A stretch of 64,000 bases of DNA from Hominifimenecus microfluidus (lineage in GTDB: Bacteria; Bacillota; Clostridia; Lachnospirales; Lachnospiraceae): the NCBI GenBank assembly GCA_020687485.1, contig JAJEQR010000003.1, positions 51,639-115,638 on the forward strand, given 5' to 3'. Positions within the stretch are counted from its first letter, which is position 1. Each line of letters begins with the position of its first letter. Positions 1 to 8,000 of this stretch are shown piece after piece. The notes beneath the pieces are model-generated. The model was not told the DNA's origin, ran no database searches, and saw nothing but the letters and a program-made list of their open reading frames with translations. The position numbers and the translations under genes are program-made.

Positions 1-670
1 AATCGTAGGCTTCTTTGTATTCATCCGGAGGATTTTTGAGATCTTTCATCAATCCGTTTACCGTAGCCTGGTTCATTTCAATATTGCTTATTGCTGTTTT
101 GAAATCAGAATCGGAAAACAATTTACGCAAAGCAGTATTAAAATCCGAAACAAAAGATCCGTTGGAATAGGTATACGGATCTGTCTCTATGTCGCGCTTT
201 TCATAGATCGCATTATACCAGACTTTCTTAATCAGATTTCCGCTTGATTCCGCATCGCTTGCGCCTTCAAGCATGGTAATTGTTGCTTCCTTCAGGTTAT
301 CAGCATATTCTTCAAGTGCTTGGGCGTATTCCTCAGCTTCTTTCTTTTTTTGATATTGCGTCATTCCAAATACTACAGCGCCAACGGCAAGAAGTAATAC
401 AACTACAATGCCGACAAGCTTTTTGGTCTTTTTGGGAACATTTACGCTTGTAACCTCCACTTTCTGCGGTTTTTCATCCCCTGTTTCAGTTGAAGTATTT
501 GAAATCGGACAACCACATTTTGGACATTCGGTCATATCGTCGGTTAAATCTGCACCGCATTCGGGACAGTACCTGCCATTTTCTACTTCCAGTGTCTGTC
601 CGCAGTGAACACATCGAGTTGCTTTGTCAGACACGGATTCTCCGCAATGCGGACAAGTTATCATTGCCAT
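1..670 (-). CDS. Zinc-ribbon membrane protein, C-terminus cut by the window edge
   Basis: The reading frame starts at ATG 670 behind a GGAGG site and stays open for 223 codons to the window edge, so the end is missing. The N-terminus carries three CPxCG-type zinc-ribbon knuckles (CPHCGES, CPECGAD, CPKCGCP) within the first 55 residues. A basic stretch (VPKKTKK) and one transmembrane helix (LVGIVVVLLLAVGAVVF, about residues 77-93) follow, then a helical charged outer domain. This double-zinc-ribbon plus single-helix plan is common in Firmicutes proteins of unknown role, so no function is assigned. A TATAAT box lies about 50 bases upstream on the same strand. Confidence 0.8.
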   Translation of the reverse strand, partial: MAMITCPHCGESVSDKATRCVHCGQTLEVENGRYCPECGADLTDDMTECPKCGCPISNTSTETGDEKPQKVEVTSVNVPKKTKKLVGIVVVLLLAVGAVVFGMTQYQKKKEAEEYAQALEEYADNLKEATITMLEGASDAESSGNLIKKVWYNAIYEKRDIETDPYTYSNGSFVSDFNTALRKLFSDSDFKTAISNIEMNQATVNGLMKDLKNPPDEYKEAYD

Positions 671-769
671 AATAATTTTTCCTCCACTTATGCGTTATAT
701 GTTTGATATTACGCTTTGTTATATTATAGTACAAAATGTTGGAATATGCCAGAACTTTTTACTTTTGAT

Positions 770-804
770 TTAAAATAGCCTTCCGAAGATGTCTCCGGGA
801 GGCT
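770..804 (-). terminator. Terminator behind the ImmA-like gene
   Basis: Read on the minus strand, an AGCCTCCCG / CGGAAGGCT stem is followed by ATTTTAAA. It closes the short repressor-peptidase transcript. Confidence 0.6.
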
Positions 805-827
805 GTGAATACATAGATATAGAAGAG

Positions 828-1295
828 TTACTCTACTTCCGCAATTGTAAGGTACGGCCGAAAAGAAATCCAGAAGTTGTCAACCTGAACTCCCTTAGGA
901 AAACGGGCACGGTAGTCTTTCAGAGCTTCTGCCAGAAAAGGCTCTGTTACGTTCAGGCGTTCAGCGACTTCATACAGATTGCGGTCTCCGGCCTTAAAAG
1001 ACTCGATAAGCCCCTGAAGCACAGACATCCGGTCAAATGCCAGGCGGCGCGCCTTCAGTTCCTGCTGTCTGTTCCAGGCTTTTGTCTGATCAAGAATATT
1101 CCCGGTATTAACATCATAATGCGCAATCTCTTCGACCAGGATGCATGTTTTCTCTCGACAGCTGACCAGTCGGTCGCTCAGATAAATCAGAGTATCATAG
1201 ATCATGCCGTCGGCACCAGATTCTATGAAAGCATCCTCATGGACAAAAAGATCACGGTCATAAGCATCCTGCAGCAGCTGTTCGTATTCAGTCAT
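828..1295 (-). CDS. ImmA/IrrE-family metallopeptidase (anti-repressor)
   Basis: This 155-residue protein matches phage and ICE ImmA proteins, which cleave a cognate ImmR-type repressor to switch an element on. The zinc motif region reads LVEEIAHYDV, so the first His of HExxH is a Glu; I recall this EExxH form as common in phage-type members. The following NILDQ and NRQQELKARRLAF segments are typical of the family. The gene overlaps the repressor gene by 8 bases, as immR-immA pairs do, implying translational coupling. Catalytic competence of the variant motif is inferred. Confidence 0.8.
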   Translation of the reverse strand: MTEYEQLLQDAYDRDLFVHEDAFIESGADGMIYDTLIYLSDRLVSCREKTCILVEEIAHYDVNTGNILDQTKAWNRQQELKARRLAFDRMSVLQGLIESFKAGDRNLYEVAERLNVTEPFLAEALKDYRARFPKGVQVDNFWISFRPYLTIAEVE

Positions 1296-1827
1296 GAAAA
1301 TCCCCCTCTTTTTTTGTTTGTAAAAAACGTTCTAGTCGGCGCTGGCGAAGCTCTTCTGCCATTCGTCCAGCATCGCGGTGCATTTTATCCTGTTGGCCTG
1401 GCTCGTTGGCATGGTCATTATGCGCAGCGATCAGAACAGGAGTTTCCCGCATGATCGTTGGTGGAATCGTATACCGGGGATTCGTGGTTATGTCAGCCGC
1501 ATAATCCATAACCTTGTCTTTCCCGAGGTCGTTAAGACTTCGAAATGAGGAAAGTAATTGCTCTTCCCTGGCATCCATTAATGATTCTTTTTCTCTTTTT
1601 ACTTCTTTGGGTTCTTCTTTTTCGTCTTCCCAGCCCATCAGATACGCGGGCGTTGTGTTCAGCGCAGAAGCAAAGGCGATCACCTTGCTCTGTACAATGT
1701 CGTTCGTACCGTTCTCAATCTTCGCGATCGTTGTCTTGCTTTTGTACCCAAGCTTCACAGCGAGCTCTTCCTGAGTCAGTCCGCACTCTTCCCGCTTCTT
1801 CTTAATTCGAAATCCGATGTCTGGCAT
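1288..1827 (-). CDS. Cro/CI-type repressor of the tail module (ImmR-like)
   Basis: The 179-residue protein has an N-terminal HTH_3 domain (about residues 5-60, with GLTQEELAVKLGY and TTIAKIENG as the helix-turn-helix). A charged linker and a helical tail follow. There is no LexA/CI-type S24 autoprotease domain, so release from repression should depend on the neighbouring ImmA-like peptidase rather than RecA-driven self-cleavage. ATG 1827 is preferred over a GTG nine bases upstream because GGAGG sits eight bases before it. Its likely operator is the palindrome at 1943-1959. Confidence 0.88.
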   Translation of the reverse strand: MPDIGFRIKKKREECGLTQEELAVKLGYKSKTTIAKIENGTNDIVQSKVIAFASALNTTPAYLMGWEDEKEEPKEVKREKESLMDAREEQLLSSFRSLNDLGKDKVMDYAADITTNPRYTIPPTIMRETPVLIAAHNDHANEPGQQDKMHRDAGRMAEELRQRRLERFLQTKKEGDFHD

Positions 1828-1850
1828 GGGATACACCTCCTTGTTTCTTC

Positions 1851-1879
1851 AATATAACATGAAAGTGACGGAAAATCAA
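1851..1879 (-). promoter_or_regulatory. Promoter of the repressor operon
   Basis: On the minus strand TTGATT (1879-1874) and TATATT (1856-1851) are 17 bases apart, about 25 bases before the repressor start. It is divergent from the tail-operon promoter, in a classic lysogeny-switch layout. Confidence 0.65.
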
Positions 1880-1906
1880 TTGTATTTTAAAAAATAAAAA
1901 AAGTGG

Positions 1907-1935
1907 TTGACAGAGAATCAACACTGTGGTATTCT
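1907..1935 (+). promoter_or_regulatory. Main promoter of the tail operon
   Basis: TTGACA (1907-1912) and TATTCT (1930-1935) are spaced by 17 bases, directly before the Cro-like gene. No comparable promoter was noticed downstream on this strand before the lysin, so this is the likely origin of the roughly 13.7-kb tail and lysis transcript. Confidence 0.75.
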
Positions 1936-1942
1936 ACCAACA

Positions 1943-1959
1943 GATGATTTAAAATCATC
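1943..1959. promoter_or_regulatory. Putative repressor operator (17-bp perfect palindrome)
   Basis: GATGATTT-A-AAATCATC is a perfect inverted repeat beginning eight bases after the -10 box, over the expected transcription start. Repressor or Cro bound here would block the tail promoter. The binding protein is inferred from position. Confidence 0.6.
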
Positions 1960-1980
1960 AACTGGAAAGGAGGGAAAAAC

Positions 1981-2253
1981 TTGACGGATTCAGAGAAACT
2001 CAAAGCGATCATCGCAGAAAGAGGGTATGAGCTTCGAAATGTGGCGGAACTGATGGACTTATCAGCGAAAGAGCTGCAGCTTCGGGTAGATAACCGGAAG
2101 GAATTCAGGAGCGGAGAAGTGGCCGCCCTGTGTGACATTCTGGATATCTCTTCCGTGGAAGAAAAGAGGGATATTTTTTTTACCAATGAAGATGATTTAA
2201 AGTCAACAACGACGATGAAGAGAAGCGTGAATACGGGAGGAGGGAGACGATGA
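1981..2253 (+). CDS. Cro-like HTH protein
   Basis: First gene of the tail operon, 90 residues, starting with TTG behind AAGGAGGG. The first 70 residues are helical with a recognisable HTH (RNVAELMDLSAKELQLRV) and a second conserved part around EVAALCDILDIS, as in small phage XRE/DUF739-type regulators. It is divergent from the repressor, so a Cro-type role or transcriptional activation of the tail genes is likely. The stop overlaps the next start (ATGA), showing translational coupling to the tail genes. Confidence 0.7.
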   Translation: MTDSEKLKAIIAERGYELRNVAELMDLSAKELQLRVDNRKEFRSGEVAALCDILDISSVEEKRDIFFTNEDDLKSTTTMKRSVNTGGGRR

Positions 2254-2570
2254 GCTTACAGGAATTTCGTGATCTTCTTCTTGGGATCACGGAAAAGGCA
2301 TACCACTTTGAGGCGGCGCAGGACGCCCCGGACAAATACATCGTATGGCAGGAGACCGGCAGCAGAGCTCTGCTGGCATCCGATTGCAGGCAGGAGGTCA
2401 TCCATGAACTTCGCGTGGATTTCTACACGGAAGAGGAATATGACCCGATGCCGGAACAGATCCTGAAGGCCCTGGAGGACGCCGGGATCGCGGTTCCGGA
2501 GCAGACGATTGTATATGACACGAATACCCGCCGAATCTGTTACAGCATGAAATGTGAGATGGCAGGGTAG
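2250..2570 (+). CDS. Tail terminator / tail completion protein
   Basis: The 106-residue protein resembles the small head-tail or tail-terminator proteins encoded just before the major tail protein in Firmicutes siphophages. It has a beta-rich centre (YIVWQETG, RVDFYTEEEYDP), a helix (PEQILKALEDAGI), then YDTNTRRICYSMKCE. In phages such a protein caps the tail tube and fixes its end, a function still needed when no head exists. The call rests on position and general resemblance, as no diagnostic motif exists. Confidence 0.6.
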   Translation: MSLQEFRDLLLGITEKAYHFEAAQDAPDKYIVWQETGSRALLASDCRQEVIHELRVDFYTEEEYDPMPEQILKALEDAGIAVPEQTIVYDTNTRRICYSMKCEMAG

Positions 2571-2650
2571 AGAAAAATTTTCAGTAACAATGCGAAAAAG
2601 CAACATAACAAAAAGCAAAACAAAAAATTAAAAAACGGAGGAATTAGAAA

Positions 2651-3214
2651 ATGGCATCTTTCGGAGCGAAGTACATTAAATTTGCAGGAATTAAGGGAGA
2701 ACCCGCAGGCAAGCTGCCGATTTACGAGGCAGCAGTAGAACTGGGTAAGCTGGTAAAGGCAGAGCTGACCGTGAATATCGCAACCGGCGAGCTGTATGCG
2801 AACAACATGCTGGCGGAGAAGAGTGACGAGTTCATCAGCGGTACGCTGGCCGTGGAAGTAGATGATATGGAGAAGGAGGTTGAGGGCGCAGTTTACGGTT
2901 CCGCTTATAACGATGGCGAGCTGGTAGATAATGCGGCGGATGTAGTGCCTTATGGCGGTCTGGCTTACTACAAGACTCTTCAGAGATCCGGCAAGCCGGT
3001 GTTCGAAGCCTGCTATTATCCCAAGGCGAAGGCGATTCTGAGCACGGATACCGCAGCAACCAAGGGCAGCAGCATCACCTTCAACACTAAGCCTCTGAGC
3101 TTCACCATCTACGAGCCGGATAACGGCGACTGGAGATACCGTAAGGAGTTCGCAACCGAGAAGGAAGCGATCGCTTACGTGGATGAGAAGCTGGGAAGAA
3201 CGGCGGAAGCGTAG
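2651..3214 (+). CDS. Major tail (tube) protein, phi13-like
   Basis: This 187-residue protein would polymerise into the hollow, non-contractile tail tube. Position (after the tail terminator, before the chaperone) and the MASFGAKYIKFA start, beta-rich body and FTIYEPDNGDWRYRKEF segment fit the phi13/TP901 family of siphophage tube proteins. An AACGGAGGA site precedes ATG 2651. No sheath protein gene is present anywhere in the module, so the particle should be flexible (F-type), not contractile (R-type). Confidence 0.82.
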   Translation: MASFGAKYIKFAGIKGEPAGKLPIYEAAVELGKLVKAELTVNIATGELYANNMLAEKSDEFISGTLAVEVDDMEKEVEGAVYGSAYNDGELVDNAADVVPYGGLAYYKTLQRSGKPVFEACYYPKAKAILSTDTAATKGSSITFNTKPLSFTIYEPDNGDWRYRKEFATEKEAIAYVDEKLGRTAEA

Positions 3215-3280
3215 GGCGACCTCAGGGCAGAACTTAGCCCCGGAGCAGCGACTCCGGGGCATTACAGGAGAGGATAGATT

Positions 3281-3670
3281 ATGTTTGCAAAAACAGTAAC
3301 GGCAACGATCCGGGATCGGAAGTATCATCTGGCCTATACGGCTAAGGCTATGTTTGAGCTGATGGATCTGCTCGGTGATAAAGAACTCATGCGTGTGATG
3401 ATCGACAATTCACCGGAAGGCTACCGGGATATCTGCCAGGCGGCGGAGATCATGTCTCGGGCGGCAGAAGAGCTTCGCCGGTATGAGGGTCAGGACGCAG
3501 GCGAGATCCTGTCAGCGGATGAATTGATGATCAGCGCACGGCCGGTGGATCTTCTGGAGCTGAAAACAGCGATGACGCAGGCAGTTGCCTATGGTTACGG
3601 CAGGGAGATTGAGAATAAGACTGAGGAGATTGACCTCGGACTGGCGGAGCTGCAAAAAAAAACAGAATAA
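3281..3670 (+). CDS. Tail assembly chaperone, short form (gpG-like)
   Basis: The 129-residue helical protein sits between the tube and tape-measure genes, where lambda gpG-type chaperones lie. It begins MFAKTVTATIRDRKYHL, as in Gp13/TAC-type chaperones. Near the end the frame runs through nine consecutive adenines (3654-3662), a slippery site allowing a longer -1 product, listed separately. The short form ends at TAA 3668-3670. These chaperones hold the tape measure while tube subunits assemble and are not part of the finished particle. Confidence 0.78.
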   Translation: MFAKTVTATIRDRKYHLAYTAKAMFELMDLLGDKELMRVMIDNSPEGYRDICQAAEIMSRAAEELRRYEGQDAGEILSADELMISARPVDLLELKTAMTQAVAYGYGREIENKTEEIDLGLAELQKKTE

Positions 3671-3810
3671 GCCGGGCGGCCTTTCTGTCAATGGCGTTAT
3701 CTTTGGGGTTAAGCGTCCTGGAGACAGAATATATGTCTCCGGGACGCGTATATGATTTGGCGGAGCTGCACATCCGAAGGATGGGCGGATATAAGGAAAG
3801 GGAAGTTTAG
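3281..3810 (+). CDS. Tail assembly chaperone, -1 frameshift form (gpGT-like)
   Basis: At A_AAA_AAA (3655-3661) a -1 slip lets ribosomes read AAC AGA ATA AGC and onward. The -1 frame is open for 49 more codons to TAG 3808-3810, giving about 176 residues with a tail containing SVLETEYMSPGRVYDLAEL. Frameshifted G-T chaperones are conserved among siphophages. The 'T' extension ends one base before the stop of the antisense gene copy that follows. The slip itself is inferred from the heptamer and the open frame. Confidence 0.7.
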
Positions 3811-3811
3811 C

Positions 3812-4212
3812 TTAGAGATATTCATATCTCCACGCCCAGGGCTCATAGCCAAGATGCCGGATGGTATCATCATAGCAAAGTTTGATTTGCCAATCCGGGA
3901 TTTCACCACGCTTGATTTTTTTGCAAGTGTCCATTATCTGTTTCCGATTAGCTTTTTGCCAACGTGGATCAGAATAGGACTTTGCAGGAGGGTCGAAATC
4001 TTCTTTTTTATATTACGCATATAGTAATAGAGATAAGCGTGGGCAATAGGGATATACTGTTTGTTTCTCTCTTTCCAACATTCAAAAGAATATTGCTTAT
4101 ATAGTTTGATTGCTTTTTTGATAATAAAGGAAAAAAATTTATATAAAAAGTAACCAACAAAGAGAATACCAAAATAAATATCAAACCAGGTTAGTCCAGG
4201 AGAATAAAACAT
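3812..4212 (-). pseudogene. Antisense small membrane protein, copy 1 (frameshifted)
   Basis: The frame starts at ATG 4212 (MFYSPGLTWFDIYFG) behind AAGGAGG and matches copy 2 through AHAYLYY, then leaves frame near an AAAAAAG run. The distance to the next shared block is four bases shorter than in copy 2. Another frame then continues the homology (DFDPPAKSYSDPRW, NRKQIMDTCKKIK) to the same ending LGYEPWAWRYEYL and TAA at 3812-3814. As read, it yields only a shortened protein with an aberrant tail. Its promoter is intact, so the truncated membrane segment may still be made. Confidence 0.75.
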
Positions 4213-4235
4213 AGGAAGCACCTCCTTTTGCGTTA

Positions 4236-4264
4236 AAGATAGCATCAAAGAAGGAGAAAGTCAA
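4236..4264 (-). promoter_or_regulatory. Promoter of antisense copy 1
   Basis: On the minus strand TTGACT (4264-4259) and TATCTT (4241-4236) are 17 bases apart, 23 bases before the start codon. It matches the promoter of copy 2 base for base. Confidence 0.65.
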
Positions 4265-4280
4265 TAACAGGAGATGAAGT

Positions 4281-4457
4281 ATGGCAACACAAACAGAGAG
4301 TACAAAATTTGTACTGGAAGGAGATAAAGAGTACAAAGAAAAGCTGGAAAGTACCAGCCTGCAGTATTCAGATGCTCGTTCTGTATCGTGGATTTCAGCG
4401 CGTGTGAAGAATCTGTATGTTGTGGAGGGAGAGACTATTTCTTTTCTCATGGTATAA
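4281..4457 (+). pseudogene. Fragment of a tape-measure gene start
   Basis: The first 24 residues (MATQTESTKFVLEGDKEYKE and on) repeat the tape-measure N-terminus with one change. The sequence then departs into unrelated residues ending VVEGETISFLMV and stops at TAA 4455-4457, making a 58-residue frame. The GGAGATGAA ribosome site is kept, so a short peptide is probably translated. It is most simply the leftover of a recombination that inserted a second module copy. A functional small protein cannot be ruled out. Confidence 0.6.
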
Positions 4458-4460
4458 AGA

Positions 4461-4520
4461 AGGACTGTGATTGCAATAAAAATCCTGGGAATGAAATATA
4501 TATCCCCAGGAGGTGTGTAA
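4461..4520 (+). pseudogene. Remnant of the chaperone T extension
   Basis: In one frame this reads ILGMKYISPGGV and then stops. It aligns with VLETEYMSPGRV of the working T extension at 3709-3750, and the DNA resemblance continues past the stop to about 4555. It marks the start of the second duplicated unit. Confidence 0.45.
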
Positions 4521-4575
4521 TTTGGTGAAGTTGCGCATCCAAGCAAAGGGAAGGTATAAGGCGTGGGCGATTGAC

Positions 4576-4977
4576 TTAGAGATATTCATATCTCCACGCC
4601 CAGGGTTCATGCCCTAAGCGTTGGGTGGTATCATCGTAACAATGTTTAGCTTCTTGTTCAAAACTTTTGTCATGCTTGATTTTTTTACAAGTGTCCATTA
4701 TCAGTTTTCGGTTGGCTTCCCTCCAACGGGGATCGGAAAAAGACTTGGCTGGGGGATCAAATTGTTCCCAACTGATTTCGAGATCATTGCAGTAAATGTA
4801 AGCATGGGCAAGTGGGATGTACTTTTGGTTTTTTTCTTTCCAGCATTCATAAGAATACTGTTTATATATTTTGGTTACTTTTTTGGTAATAAATGAAAAA
4901 AATTTATATAAAAAGTAACTAACAAAGAGAATGCCAAAAAAAATATCAAACCAGGTTAATCCGGGGGAATAAAACAT
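4576..4977 (-). CDS. Antisense small membrane protein, intact copy; function unknown
   Basis: The 133-residue protein starts at ATG 4977 behind AAGGAGGTGCTTCCT. An upstream in-frame start is possible, but the strong ribosome site favours this one. A long aromatic hydrophobic segment (residues 9-31) is followed by a basic stretch (KKVTKIYKQYSYECWKEK) and a soluble, charged C-terminal half ending HEPWAWRYEYL. Topology is probably N-terminal membrane anchor with a cytoplasmic domain. I recognise no family. It has its own promoter and opposes the tail operon, so it could be made when tail genes are silent. This fits an immunity or exclusion 'moron' protein, but that role is inference. Confidence 0.7.
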   Translation of the reverse strand: MFYSPGLTWFDIFFGILFVSYFLYKFFSFITKKVTKIYKQYSYECWKEKNQKYIPLAHAYIYCNDLEISWEQFDPPAKSFSDPRWREANRKLIMDTCKKIKHDKSFEQEAKHCYDDTTQRLGHEPWAWRYEYL

Positions 4978-5000
4978 AGGAAGCACCTCCTTTTGCGTTA

Positions 5001-5029
5001 AAGATAGCATCAAAGAAGGAGAAAGTCAA
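5001..5029 (-). promoter_or_regulatory. Promoter of the antisense gene
   Basis: TTGACT (5029-5024) and TATCTT (5006-5001) on the minus strand have 17-base spacing. The promoter lies within 45 bases of the tape-measure start, so its transcript opposes tail-operon transcription. Confidence 0.7.
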
Positions 5030-5045
5030 TAACAGGAGATGAAAT

Positions 5046-8000
5046 ATGGCAACACAAACAGAGAGTACAAAATTTGTACTGGAAGGAGATCAAGAGTACA
5101 AAGAAAAGCTGGAAAGCATTAATCAGCAGTATGGAAAACTCTATCAGCAGCTTACGAAGTTAAAGACAGAGACGGAAAATACCGCAAATGCCAAGGATAT
5201 TCTTAAGAAAAAAGTGGAATTACTTGAAAAAGCTCAAAGTAATCAGAACGAAAAGGTGAAATTGCTGAATGAGCAGATTCAAAAAGCGGAAGAAATTCAA
5301 AAAAATTATTCGAGTCAGGTAGAAAACGCTAAAGGAAAGATTGAGAAGACTACAGAGCAGCAGAAAAACTTGGGTGAAGTTACAGAAGAAACAAAGCAGC
5401 AACATGAGCAGCTAACTCAGGAGTTGCAACAGTATCAGCAGAAACTGCAGTCCGTAAAGGAACAGCAGGAGCAAGCGAAAACGAGTATCGCTCAGTGGAA
5501 GGATGAATTAGAGGATGCACAGAGTAATGTAGAGTCTTTTTCTCAAAAACTTCAGGAAAGCCAGGAGTCTCTTCAGAAGATGACAGAGAATGCAGGGCAT
5601 GCTGCGCAGGGGGTAGATCAAATCGGCAGCAGCACCAGCGAGGCGGCAGATAGTGCTTCTGATTTCGGAGAGCGATCGACAGGCGCATTGGAAGCGCTTG
5701 CAGCAAACTTGTCAAGCTCTTTCATAGAGTTCGGTATTTCGAAAATCAAGGACGCATTACTTGATTGCATTGATGCTACGGGAGCATTTGAGACAGCGGT
5801 TGCCAATATCAGTACCATTGCAGATACGAACATAGTTCCTCTGGATGATCTGAAAAACAGTATTGTTACATTGTCCAGCGAACTCGGTGTGTCAGCAGGC
5901 GATGTTGCAGACTCGGTATACGGAGCAATTTCCTCCGGAATCGATACGGCAGATGCTATAGGAGTTGTAGAAGAGGCGACAAAGCTGGCGGTTGGAAGTT
6001 TTACTGACACTACAACAGCGGTGGATATTCTGTCTGCAGCGATTAATGCCTACGGTCTGGAGAGTTCGCAGGCATCACAGATGTCGGATTACCTGATTAC
6101 TATGCAGACGCTTACGAAAACATCTGTGGGGGAACTGGCAGCAAATATGCAGGCGATACTTCCCACTGCGGCGGCTTACAATGTTCAGATGGATAACTTG
6201 TCTGGTGCCTATGTGATTATGGCAGAGAATGGAAGTTCTACTGCAGAAGCAACTGCCTATCTGGAATCAATGCTGAGCGAGCTGGGCGATTCCGGAAGTG
6301 CAGTGTCGGCAACCTTGAAGGAATCCACAGGTATGTCGTTCGAAACTTTATCGAAAAAGGGACAGTCGCTGGGAGATATCATGAAGATCCTGAGCGAAAG
6401 CGTGAATGGGGATCGGAATGCTTTCAGAGATTTATGGGATAGTTCCGAAGCTGGTGTCGGAGCACTGTCGCTTCTTCAGGCTGGTACGGAGAAATATAAC
6501 GATGTTCTGGAGCAGATGGAGCAGAGTACAGGGGCGACGGAGACGGCATTTGGACAGATGAGCGATACGGTGGAATTCTCCAAGCAAAAAATGGAGAACG
6601 CTTTCGAAAATCTGAAGGTGGCGATCGGAGATCAACTCAGCCCTGCGATTAAGGATATGTCGGATCTCGGAGCAGACGCTTTTTCCTGGGCAACCAATTT
6701 TGTTAATGATCACCCGGATGTTGTAGCTGCGATTGGCGCAGTGGTAGCCGGGGTGGGAACGACGATAGCAGCAATTGTCGGACTTACGACGGTAACAACG
6801 ATAGCAACTCAGGTGGTAGGTGCATTTCAGACACTGATAGATACGCATCCGATTACACTGGCTATTACAGCGATTGCCGCGCTAGTTGGAACCGTTGGAG
6901 CTTATATTGCATTGGCAGATGAGACGGAATCCGAGACTATGCAGCTTAAGCGAAGTGCGGAAGAACTTAAAGAAGTTGTAGATGAAACCAAGAATTCTTA
7001 TGATGCGGAAATTAAGAAAATTGAAGCCAATGTTAAGCTACAAAACGATCTTGTAGGCAGCCTTTCTACTTTGATTCGAGAAGAAGAAAAATCTGCAGAA
7101 ACGAAAATAAAGATTTCCGGAATCGTGGACAGGCTGAACGAGACAATTCCCGGTTTAGCACTTGCGTATGATCGGCAGACAGATTCGCTGAATATGACAA
7201 TAAAAGCCATAGAGGCTTTGATTGAACAGGAGGAGCTGGAGCAGGAATATCAGGCGGCTGTGGAAGAGCACACGGAATTGCTGGAAGAACGAGCGGAAGC
7301 TTCCGATGTATTGCGTGAAGCAGAGCAGAAGCTGATTGAATCAACAGAGGCATACAATGAAGCAAATGATGTAGGTGCAGAGACATTAGATGTATCTGTC
7401 GGGAAAATTGCGCAGCTGCGGACAGAGATGAGTTTGGCGCAGGAGGCATATGCTGCGGCTGAGGGGGCGATCGCACTTCTGGATGAACGTCTGCAGGAGT
7501 CGGAGACAGTTATGGATGAGTATCAGCTCAAGATTGGAGCTGCTCAGTTAAGTCTGGATGCGACTCAGTTAAGTCTTGCCGGTATGAGTGATGCAACTCT
7601 TGCCATGAGAGAGAGTATGGTTGAATCTTCGACTGGCTGCGGAGAGCTGCAGGAGGCGATTGCTGCGCTGGATGAGGCATATCTTACACATACTGGAGAA
7701 TTACAACTGCGGGCAGAGGAAATCCGGGCGCAGCAGGAGTCACTGCGGGAAGAACATGAGGCCACCAGACAGAAGATCTATGACACACTTAGCAGTGAAA
7801 TGGGGATGTTTGAGGAAGTCAGCATTAAAGGCTATGATAGTGTAGAGACGATGATCGGTGCGCTGGACAGCCAGATCAGCTTCATGGATACCTATGCGGC
7901 GAATATTCAGAAGGCGATGGAGCTTGGCGTTGACGATGGCATTATAAAAACTCTTTCTGATGGATCGGTTGACTCAGCAAAGATTTTGCAGGCGATTGTA

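Larger units (their letters stand above)
3715..5105. repeat. Diverged tandem duplication inside the tail module
   Basis: Two homologous units, about 3715-4345 and 4475-5105, lie in tandem. Each has the end of the chaperone T frame, the antisense small gene with its promoter, and the start of the tape-measure gene. The promoter and start region is almost identical; the antisense bodies differ at many positions, so the copies are old or came from different relatives. Unit 1 keeps a working T end but a broken antisense gene and tape-measure start. Unit 2 has a broken T end but an intact antisense gene and tape measure. Confidence 0.85.
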
